A program made the translations under genes and the position numbers. The notes below the pieces were generated by a model. The model ran no database searches. It had not been told where the DNA came from and saw only the letters and a list, made by a program, of their open reading frames with translations. A stretch of 64,000 bases of DNA from Shinella sp. CPCC 101442 (GTDB taxonomy: Bacteria; Pseudomonadota; Alphaproteobacteria; Rhizobiales; Rhizobiaceae), in NCBI RefSeq assembly GCF_024704725.1, contig NZ_JALIQS010000002.1, forward strand, positions 1-64,000. The letters run 5' to 3'. Within the stretch, counting starts at the first letter, position 1; each line of letters starts with the position of its first letter. Positions 1 to 6,278 of this stretch are shown here, piece after piece.

Positions 1-18
1 CCGCGTGGATTTGGGCAT

Positions 19-44
19 GAGCCCTGTACGAAAACGTACGGTTC
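19..44 (+). other. hairpin resembling group II intron domain V (possible intron remnant)
   Basis: The outer stem pairs GAGCC (19-23) with GGTTC (40-44). The inner stem pairs GTACG (26-30) with CGTAC (35-39) around an AAAA loop, with a two-base CT bulge on the 5' side. The GAGC start and the CGTACGGTTC end match the usual domain V consensus. However, the element is 26 nt rather than about 34, and the bulge is on the wrong strand. No reverse transcriptase is visible, because it would lie left of the window. It may be a degenerate intron end or a chance hairpin. Confidence 0.25.
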
Positions 45-172
45 TTCGATGAGGCGTCGAAGGGTTCGACATCGTCGGGAGACGGGATATGAATTCCAAA
101 TGGACGGCAGTTGATGAGGGCGCCGTCTTGGATTGCTAAGGAGCTTTCGCCCCAATTGGAAAGGGGCAAGCT

Positions 173-409
173 ATGATATGGCACTCCACCGCTACTGGCT
201 CGTTTGCACCCGAAGACCTTTCTTCGCTGAAACAGATCTTCGACGACATTACCAGCCAACCATGGTTTGCAAAGGATCCAGCGACGCTGGAGAGCTTCGC
301 CAAGTACCTTCTCGAAACCTTTCCTGGTTCGGCATACGACCCCGCGAAGCATCGTGCTGTCGCTGAGGCGTCCGCGCGTATGTTCTATGGCATTGCCGAA
401 GGCGATTAA
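173..409 (+). CDS. small hypothetical protein (78 aa)
   Basis: This 78-residue protein is soluble and slightly acidic, with no signal peptide or membrane segment. It starts MIWHSTATG and contains a predicted helical stretch around residues 14-50 (EDLSSLKQIFDDI, then LESFAKYLLETF). I recognise no domain. The AAAGGGG about 8 bases before the ATG supports this start. It stands alone on the plus strand, outside the prophage block. Its composition fits the many small orphan proteins of rhizobial genomes; the function is unknown. Confidence 0.55.
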   Translation: MIWHSTATGSFAPEDLSSLKQIFDDITSQPWFAKDPATLESFAKYLLETFPGSAYDPAKHRAVAEASARMFYGIAEGD

Positions 410-649
410 GCAAAAAGACGCGACGATGTCGTTCAATAGTAGCGCAGGCCGCACATCTCTGCCGCGTTCGATGCCGTGGGCAGACTGTGTGTCGCGAGGC
501 CTCCTGGCGATGTGACCGGGCCGAATAGCATGTGGCGGGAACATCCGAGCGCGATGCTGGTTGTAACTTTATGAACAATTTAAAGTGGGTCCTGGATACC
601 GCCACGTTTCGCTCCAGGTCGATCCAACACGTTGTAGCTGGAGGCTGGA

Positions 650-823
650 GTGCATAAGGCGGATATCGCGAGGCTTGTTGAAATAGCTGCTTCGTTGGCA
701 GCTAAGGAAGATCGTCATTTGCTTGTTTTTCTCTTGCGAATGGCGCTGATCGAAAATGCCGACACACGGGCTGGAAACCGCACCGAGGTTGACGGCGTAG
801 AGGTTGCGGGAGACCAGCCATGA
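650..823 (+). CDS. small hypothetical protein, GTG start (57 aa)
   Basis: The GTG at 650 follows a GGAGG at 640-644 with 5-base spacing, a strong reason to accept this short frame. The product begins VHKADIARLVEIAASLAAKE and is an amphipathic helix for about 35 residues, followed by an acidic tail. The stop overlaps the next start as ATGA at 820-823, so the two are probably translationally coupled. No family is recognised. It could be one partner of a small two-protein unit, but nothing in the sequence shows an activity. Confidence 0.45.
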   Translation: MHKADIARLVEIAASLAAKEDRHLLVFLLRMALIENADTRAGNRTEVDGVEVAGDQP

Positions 824-1026
824 GTTATGACAAAACGCGTGCTCCTCACGGTTCGCTCTGGGGGGACCTCGACGAGAGCGCGCGATTTGCGAAACACCAA
901 GCAGAGGAAGAGCGAGTTGCGCGGGAGAAGAAAAATGCCCGACTGCGTAGCGCGCGGCTGGGCAGCGAAAGTATCGCATTACATTCAAAGGCGTCGACAC
1001 CAGACGATGGCCCAATTGTAGCATGA
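820..1026 (+). CDS. small basic hypothetical protein (68 aa)
   Basis: The 68-residue product is very rich in charged residues, with an Arg/Glu/Lys helix around residues 19-47 (ARFAKHQAEEERVAREKK). It has no hydrophobic core, suggesting a helical nucleic-acid- or protein-binding peptide rather than an enzyme. It is coupled to the preceding 57-residue frame by ATGA. The arrangement resembles a second ATGA-coupled small pair at 34581-34924 on the other side of the prophage, but I see no convincing residue identity between them. The function is unknown. Confidence 0.5.
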   Translation: MSYDKTRAPHGSLWGDLDESARFAKHQAEEERVAREKKNARLRSARLGSESIALHSKASTPDDGPIVA

Positions 1027-1142
1027 GCCTATTTCTGTCCACTATATGGTGTTGAAGCAGCTACCCGCGCTCAATGCCTCCAATCTGCCCCCCCCTCAAC
1101 TCGCTGAAGAAAAGCGGGTGCAATCCGATCGAAAACCCGAAC

Positions 1143-1174
1143 AAAAAGGCCCCCGGGGTTGATCCCCGGGGGCC
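1143..1174 (-). terminator. strong Rho-independent terminator, minus strand
   Basis: A perfect 11-bp stem (1148-1158 with 1164-1174) has a 5-base loop. The AAAAA at 1143-1147 becomes a T-tract when read on the minus strand. It lies 27 bases beyond the stop of the 42-residue secreted-peptide gene and probably ends transcription leaving the prophage. Confidence 0.85.
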
Positions 1175-1200
1175 GCCAACGCTGATTTGGCTTGGTCCGC

Positions 1201-1329
1201 CTAGACCGGCTTGCCGCCAGAGCAATGCGCGGGGTTTCCACCGCCGCAATGATTGGCACCGGCGAACGCCGAGGAACCCGTCGAAACGACAGCAAGCGCG
1301 AAAAGCGCAGAAACAATGTACTTAGCCAT
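1201..1329 (-). CDS. small secreted cysteine-containing peptide (42 aa)
   Basis: The start is supported by GGGAGAAGG just upstream on the minus strand. Residues 1-23 form a clean signal peptide: MAKYIV, a hydrophobic core, and a probable cleavage site after SAFA. The predicted mature peptide has about 19 residues and is rich in Gly and Asn, with one Cys in NHCGGG and one in AHCSGG; a disulfide is possible. The gene is monocistronic-looking and followed by a strong terminator. It may be a phage moron or a host gene at the phage boundary. I know no family for it. Confidence 0.7.
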   Translation of the reverse strand: MAKYIVSALFALAVVSTGSSAFAGANHCGGGNPAHCSGGKPV

Positions 1330-1446
1330 GCGTACCTTCTCCCAAATTGGACCGTTGGCATTCCTCGCTCACACGAGGGCGGCATATGCGCCGACAAAGA
1401 AAGTGAATCAATAATGAATGGCGGAAATGTGTCTCGATTAGGGGCA

Positions 1447-1701
1447 TCAGATTCCCCGGTGCCACCCGACTATTTTGACAATGCTCTCGTAGAGCATGAC
1501 TGCTCCGACGACGAAGCCGAGAAGTCCTACAATCAGCCATTTGAAGAAGGTGCCGACGGTCTTCACCGCATTAATCAGGCGAACGCCATCCTCGAGGGTT
1601 TCGAGATCATCCGGGCGAAGACGGGCAAGAAACTCCCGCGTTTCCTTCGGGAGTTCAGCCATGGCGCTTACCGGTTCCGCTTGCTCTTTCATGTACGTCA
1701 C
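1447..1701 (-). CDS. phage membrane protein, lysis cassette (84 aa)
   Basis: The product has a charged N-terminal half (PKETREFLARLRPDDLETL) followed by one hydrophobic segment of about 20 residues near positions 52-72 and a short tail. This fits a small tail-anchored phage membrane protein, such as a holin partner or spanin-like accessory. The GTG start overlaps the stop of the upstream holin-like gene; an in-frame ATG three codons later is the alternative start. It is the last gene of the lysis cassette. The exact role is inferred from position only. Confidence 0.6.
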   Translation of the reverse strand: MTYMKEQAEPVSAMAELPKETREFLARLRPDDLETLEDGVRLINAVKTVGTFFKWLIVGLLGFVVGAVMLYESIVKIVGWHRGI

Positions 1702-1874
1702 CCGGCGTTCTTGGGCGCAAAATAGGTGAGCAGTGTAGGTAACGCCGTGGTAATGGCGGCCATCAGCACATAGGCGTACCAGGGCGAGCCTTCTGGGAGA
1801 AAAACCGCGCCAGATACGCCGCCACCGATCGCGCCGCCTGCAGCCGCGGCGATCGCTTTCGAAATCTTATCCAT
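1698..1874 (-). CDS. putative holin (58 aa)
   Basis: This short protein starts MDKISKAIAAAAGG. It has an Ala/Gly-rich hydrophobic segment (about residues 6-25) and a second one (about 33-52), the two-helix pattern of small class II holins. I chose the ATG at 1874 because GAGAGGAA precedes it with about 8-base spacing; the ATG at 1880 is too close to that site. It follows the endolysin gene directly and overlaps the next membrane protein. No sequence family is recognised, so the holin call rests on topology and context. Confidence 0.6.
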   Translation of the reverse strand: MDKISKAIAAAAGGAIGGGVSGAVFLPEGSPWYAYVLMAAITTALPTLLTYFAPKNAG

Positions 1875-1899
1875 GGTCATTTCCTCTCTTGAGTTGGGA

Positions 1900-2559
1900 T
1901 CAGACGAGCGAGCCAAGCGCATCCTTGCGCACATCGAACGACGGGCAGGCCTTGGCGGCATATTGGTTGTGGCCGGCGACTTCCTTGATTGCCGGGTATT
2001 TGGCGATCAGCGCCTTTGCGAGGTCGAGCAGCGCCGACTTCTGGGCTGCCGTGCGGGTATCCTTCGGCGTCTTGCCATCCGCTGCGACGCCGCCTACGTA
2101 GACGATACCGATGGTTCCGCTATTGTGGCCGGCGACATGCGAACCAATCTGCGCTTCTGCCCGGCCGGGCCGCACCGTTCCGTCGAGGGCAACGACATAG
2201 TGGTATCCGATGTCCTTCCACCCATTGGCGAGGTGCCATGAGCGTATCGTGTCGACGGAGACCTCCCGCCCCTCTGGCGTCGCGGTGCAATGAACGATGA
2301 TCTCCGTGATCTTCCGCGTTGCCTCGGGCTGCTTCAGGATCACAGTCGAGGCGATCGATGAGGCGATGGGGTTGGACGAGGTGAGTGGGAAAAGCAGAGC
2401 AATCGTACGGGGGCCGACGATTCCGTCCGCTGTCACGCCTTTGTCACGCTGGAATGCCTTCAAAGCTTCCCGCGTCTTCGGCCCGTCGATACCGTCGGCC
2501 AGTCCCGGTTTGTAGCCGAGCGCAATCAAGCGCTCCTGCACCTGCAGGGTCGTGGTCAT
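1900..2559 (-). CDS. endolysin: peptidoglycan-binding domain plus N-acetylmuramoyl-L-alanine amidase
   Basis: This 219-residue lysis enzyme is predicted to cut the amide bond between N-acetylmuramic acid and L-alanine in the host wall. Residues 1-60 form a peptidoglycan-binding-1 repeat (VQERLIALGYKPG, DGIDGPKTREALKAFQ). Residues 83-215 are an Amidase_2 (T7 lysozyme-like) domain. Likely zinc ligands are His90 (IIVHCTA), His197 (VAGHN) and Cys205 (KACPSFD), with Tyr121 and Lys203 in the expected catalytic places. No signal peptide is present, so release depends on a holin. The binding domain comes first. Confidence 0.93.
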   Translation of the reverse strand: MTTTLQVQERLIALGYKPGLADGIDGPKTREALKAFQRDKGVTADGIVGPRTIALLFPLTSSNPIASSIASTVILKQPEATRKITEIIVHCTATPEGREVSVDTIRSWHLANGWKDIGYHYVVALDGTVRPGRAEAQIGSHVAGHNSGTIGIVYVGGVAADGKTPKDTRTAAQKSALLDLAKALIAKYPAIKEVAGHNQYAAKACPSFDVRKDALGSLV

Positions 2560-2636
2560 GGAGGTTTCCCATCTCCGTTAATGATGTTCGCGGAATGAGA
2601 TTGTCGGGGCTTTGACAATCCCGATAAAGTTGCGCA

Positions 2637-2792
2637 CTATATTGCCACCGTGAAATTCCCCAAACATTCTCGGTGCGCCTCGATCCGGTTTTCCAGACCC
2701 TGCCGGATCGAGTTGCCGTGCACTCTGTCCCTGCCCGGAGGCGTGGCAGTGACGTGCACGACCCCAACCGCGGTGCGCTTGCGGTTTGCCAT
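2637..2792 (-). CDS. small basic phage protein (51 aa)
   Basis: The ATG at 2792 is preceded by AAGGGG at good spacing. The 51-residue product begins MANRKRTAVGVVHV, is basic, and has no membrane segment. It sits between the tail/receptor genes and the endolysin, 24 bases after the stop of the upstream gene and on the same strand. I do not recognise it. Position suggests a minor late protein. Confidence 0.45.
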   Translation of the reverse strand: MANRKRTAVGVVHVTATPPGRDRVHGNSIRQGLENRIEAHRECLGNFTVAI

Positions 2793-2816
2793 GGTGACGC
2801 CCCTTGGATTGCAGCC

Positions 2817-3602
2817 TTAGAAGGTGATGCCGTAGTAGTCGGCAAAGTCACCGCGGAGATAGTTGTAGATGGCGGTCACGCCCGCCTCGTCGAGCACGAC
2901 GGGCGCGATGCCGAGCAGGCCGGAGACCGCTTTTCCGGTATAGCTGCTCGCGTGCTTGTGATAGCCGACACGCAGGTTCGTTCCGGTGTTGGAGTTCGGG
3001 CGGCTGGCAATCGCCGAAGGCGCTGGACTGGTAACAGACCCCCCGTAGCCCCGATAGATCGTAACGCCGGCCGCCACAGACCCGGTCGCCGCCCAAAACA
3101 TCCAGGCACTTTCCGCGATATCGTTGACGGCAATGGATGACGTGATCGTCCCGGTCCCAGCGCCGAGCGACGCAAGCACCTTGAGAACGTCCGCATTATC
3201 AAAGAGGACAAGGTCCCCGATGCCGTTCGAGCCCGTGTCAACGTTGTTGTAGTTGCCGAGAAGGGACATCTTGGTATTGTTGGCAACCACGCCCGTCTTC
3301 TTCTGAACGACGCCGAAGTAGGTAAAGGCCGAGGGTGAATCCACGCCTGCGTTGATATACGAGCCCGCCCCGAGCAAGGCGCCGAGATCGGCGTCGTAGT
3401 ATACAGGGTCGCCCACCACCACGCCGGGGACGGCGACATTGACGTAGTTCCGCAGCGCCGCCTCGTTGGAGCGCTGCGGAACGAAAAGACGAAGCAGACT
3501 GGGCGGGAATGCTGTCATGTCGAACGGGAAAGGCTGTGCGACCGAAAGCGGGAGGTGCCCACTGCCCGGGATAATCAGGTTGTTCCGGATGACGTTGACC
3601 AT
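2817..3602 (-). CDS. phage tail-associated protein downstream of fibre (261 aa)
   Basis: The 261-residue protein has no signal peptide. It is rich in Gly, Ala, Asn and Ser, with many short beta-type segments, as seen in phage adhesion or virion decoration proteins. The C-terminal third (TGTNLRVGYHK, GLLGIAPVVLDEAGV, IYNYLRGDFADYYG) resembles the end of a lectin-like sandwich fold, but this is only an impression. A GAGGAGG site precedes the ATG. It lies 12 bases after the fibre gene and is probably a second receptor-binding or fibre-assembly component. Confidence 0.6.
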   Translation of the reverse strand: MVNVIRNNLIIPGSGHLPLSVAQPFPFDMTAFPPSLLRLFVPQRSNEAALRNYVNVAVPGVVVGDPVYYDADLGALLGAGSYINAGVDSPSAFTYFGVVQKKTGVVANNTKMSLLGNYNNVDTGSNGIGDLVLFDNADVLKVLASLGAGTGTITSSIAVNDIAESAWMFWAATGSVAAGVTIYRGYGGSVTSPAPSAIASRPNSNTGTNLRVGYHKHASSYTGKAVSGLLGIAPVVLDEAGVTAIYNYLRGDFADYYGITF

Positions 3603-3614
3603 GGTGTGGCCTCC

Positions 3615-6215
3615 TCAGAAAAGGTGACGGTGCTGGTGGAAGGCGAGGCTGCGCGCGCCGCCGTCGTTGAGATGGTTGACGTCCAGCCAGAGGCCATCGG
3701 CCGATGTCTCCGAGTAGGGACCGATGATGGCGCTGTCGAAGAATGCGCAGTTGTTGGCCTTCGCGACCTCGAGCATCGCTTCCGCATAAACGCCTCGAGA
3801 TGCCGCGCCGGCCCCGCCGCTCTCCGGGCACATGCACAGCAGGATTTCGACCCCCGGCCACGCAGCGCGGGCATTGGTGACGTAGGTGGTCAGGTGCGTC
3901 TTGAAATTGGCAATCGGCGTGTTCTGGTTGACGTCGTTGATCCCGAGACGGAGTTGCAGCAGATCCGGCACGATCGAGGCAGCGATGTCAGCAAAGTTGG
4001 CGCTAATCCAAGCCCATTGCTGCGCGTTAGTCCCGCTGTTGCCCGCCTTGCAATAGGCGACGCCAAGCGTCGAGCTGAAGAAAAACACGTCCGTGATGGA
4101 GACCTCGCCCGTGTTGCCGACGGTGTCGAGAGCGAACACCCGTGATGCGCCACCTGATGCGCTGGTGATATGGGCAACGCCGCTGGTAGCCGTGCCGTTG
4201 CCGACAACTGTCGAAACCACCGTGCCGCCGATCTTGGTGCGGAACGTGCCGGATCCGGAGTTGTCATAGAAGACAAACACCTCGTCGAAATCCATGGTGC
4301 CATAGACCCATGTGTCCGTGTCGAGGCTGGTGTGCATCGCATAACCATCGACCCCAAGTCTGCGCGTGGGGGCCGCCAAATCTATGTCCGTCAGCGTCCA
4401 GCCACCGGAGAGGGCTTGCGTTACTCCGTTGATCCCTGTCGTGCCACGCGCGGTCATATGCCCCTGCGCGCTCTTGCCGAATCGCGCGTAGAGGATATCG
4501 GCTTGCGCCTGCGGGATGGCCAGAGAGTCTTCCCAACTCTCGCCATTCCCAAGAATGACGACCGGAGAGACCTTTGCCGCCAAGGCATTGTAGACCCGGC
4601 GCAGCTTTGTGCCGTCCGTATATTGGCCGCCGATGTTTTCGGCGATGTAAGCCATCAGATCCGGGTCGAGACCCGTCGCGCCCAAGAGGCCGTTTCTGAG
4701 ATAGACCGGCATGACTTCGACGCCGCTACCATTTTTGAAAACCCATAGCGGCAGGAATTCGCTGGTCAGCACATCGACGTCGCCGACCGGCACGAGAGGC
4801 TCGAATTGATCCCAGATGTAAGACAAAAAGTCAGAAGTGAGACCAGTGGCGCCGAAAAGGCCACCCTTGAGGTATGTCGGCATCACCCACCGACCGGCAG
4901 AATTCTTGAACATGGACAACGGGGTGATTGTGTTGTCCCAGGCCTGATCCATGAGGACGACTTCCCGAAGTGATATGTTGTCGACGTTGCCAAGACCGAC
5001 ATCGCTCTTGTTGGCAGCCTGCCACGCCTGCGACCCGGCAGTCATTCCGGCCATCAGGAACTTGCGGTTGTTGACCGTGCCTGTGGCCGGAACGTGGGAA
5101 TTGCCATCGCCCGACGGGTGGATGTAGTTGTTTGCGCCGTCCTCGACGTTGATCATCGTGCGGACCTGCGCGGGCGTCAGGTCCGTCGGCGTGCCAGTTC
5201 CACCGCCTGCGACACGCCCCTTGATCGTGGCCTGCGCCATATCAGCAAGGCCGATCTGCCCCGAGCCCGAGAAGGCCAGGCTATTGTGGAGTGCAATAGC
5301 CTCAAGGTTGCCCGTGCCCGCGGTATCACGCCCGAGGAGCCGGTCAGTGGCAATGGTCTTGCTCGGATAAAGTCCATCCGTGACGACCTTGACCGCCGCC
5401 ATCAGGTTCGCGATGGTCATGCGCTTAGGGGCATTCGCATCCTGGCTGTCGAAATACCCGATGCGGTCAGCGTCTACGGGTGTGTCCTTCGTTGACACAT
5501 TATAATTCAGGTACAGCCCGTCAAAGTAAGCCTTAAGAGCCGTCTTGACGTTTCCCCAAGTCAGGCGCTTGGGGGCGTTCGCCGCCTCGCTGTCGAAGTA
5601 TCCCACCCGGTCGGCGTCTACGGGGGTTGCCTTCGTCGACACACCCACGCTGGGGTACAGCCCGTCAAAGTAAGCCTTAAGAGCCGTCTTGATGGACAAC
5701 CAGGTCACGCGTTTGAGCACATTGCTGGACTCGCTGTCGCGGATCGGCAGGGTGTCTGCGTCAGCCGGAGAGCCAAGCGTGGTGGCGGTTCCAAGAAGCG
5801 TAGAGAGCGCAGCCAGCGTGCTGTCGAGCTTCCCCTCAATGTCGGCTTCGAAGCCAGCGATAGCGGCCAAGGCTGCGGCAAGCTCTGCGGCGAACGTCGA
5901 TGGCAACATGAGATTGGTGAGCGTCCATGCCCCCGATCCCGTCCCGCCATTGGTGACATATGCGCCGTTATAGGCGGCGGTGCTGTCGTTGTAGACAATA
6001 CCGATAGAGCCGGACGGACGGGCCGCAGCCGCATACATCGCCGAACGCGTCGCATAGAGCGCGGCATTCCCGATAATCAAGCCCGAAAGCGTCGTGCCAA
6101 CAATGTTTTCGATAAGCGAAAACAGTGCGATAATCTCGGCCTTCTTCGGCTTGTCCGGATTTGCCGATGGGCCGGCCGAATAGGTGACCTTGGCAGAATC
6201 GAAAAGTGCGCCCAC
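3615..6215 (-). CDS. tail fibre with C-terminal SGNH hydrolase domain (866 aa)
   Basis: This long fibre starts at GTG 6215 behind GGAGAAACG. Residues about 150-290 carry two near-identical repeats and a third divergent one (TALKAYFDGLY, PVDADRVGYFDS, APKRLTW). The middle has fibre-type segments and a paired motif (LKGGLFGATGL / LRNGLLGATGL). From about residue 540 an SGNH/GDSL-like hydrolase follows: block I as GNGES (about 555), the G-x-N-D block as LGIND (about 755), and the D-x-x-H block as DVNH (about 843). Such domains deacetylate or de-esterify surface polysaccharide, so it probably modifies the host receptor glycan. Confidence 0.8.
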   Translation of the reverse strand: MGALFDSAKVTYSAGPSANPDKPKKAEIIALFSLIENIVGTTLSGLIIGNAALYATRSAMYAAAARPSGSIGIVYNDSTAAYNGAYVTNGGTGSGAWTLTNLMLPSTFAAELAAALAAIAGFEADIEGKLDSTLAALSTLLGTATTLGSPADADTLPIRDSESSNVLKRVTWLSIKTALKAYFDGLYPSVGVSTKATPVDADRVGYFDSEAANAPKRLTWGNVKTALKAYFDGLYLNYNVSTKDTPVDADRIGYFDSQDANAPKRMTIANLMAAVKVVTDGLYPSKTIATDRLLGRDTAGTGNLEAIALHNSLAFSGSGQIGLADMAQATIKGRVAGGGTGTPTDLTPAQVRTMINVEDGANNYIHPSGDGNSHVPATGTVNNRKFLMAGMTAGSQAWQAANKSDVGLGNVDNISLREVVLMDQAWDNTITPLSMFKNSAGRWVMPTYLKGGLFGATGLTSDFLSYIWDQFEPLVPVGDVDVLTSEFLPLWVFKNGSGVEVMPVYLRNGLLGATGLDPDLMAYIAENIGGQYTDGTKLRRVYNALAAKVSPVVILGNGESWEDSLAIPQAQADILYARFGKSAQGHMTARGTTGINGVTQALSGGWTLTDIDLAAPTRRLGVDGYAMHTSLDTDTWVYGTMDFDEVFVFYDNSGSGTFRTKIGGTVVSTVVGNGTATSGVAHITSASGGASRVFALDTVGNTGEVSITDVFFFSSTLGVAYCKAGNSGTNAQQWAWISANFADIAASIVPDLLQLRLGINDVNQNTPIANFKTHLTTYVTNARAAWPGVEILLCMCPESGGAGAASRGVYAEAMLEVAKANNCAFFDSAIIGPYSETSADGLWLDVNHLNDGGARSLAFHQHRHLF
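5511..5692. repeat. direct repeats within the fibre gene
   Basis: A 38-bp stretch at 5511-5548 recurs exactly at 5655-5692, 144 bp away. It encodes the TALKAYFDGLY module. The bases between the copies are also partly repeated (VSTK..PVDADR..YFDS), giving a 48-residue protein repeat. This looks like recent tandem duplication of a fibre shaft or neck unit. Confidence 0.85.
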
Positions 6216-6278
6216 GGCGTTTCTCCATGCGGAAGCGCCCCGCCAATGGCAGGGCAGAGTTCTCGGATTTTTGGGTCG

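Noticed and set aside
1021-1200. left attachment core matching the integrase side
   Set aside because: Only an 8-base inverted similarity (CTACCCGC) to 32760-32790 was found, which is expected by chance.
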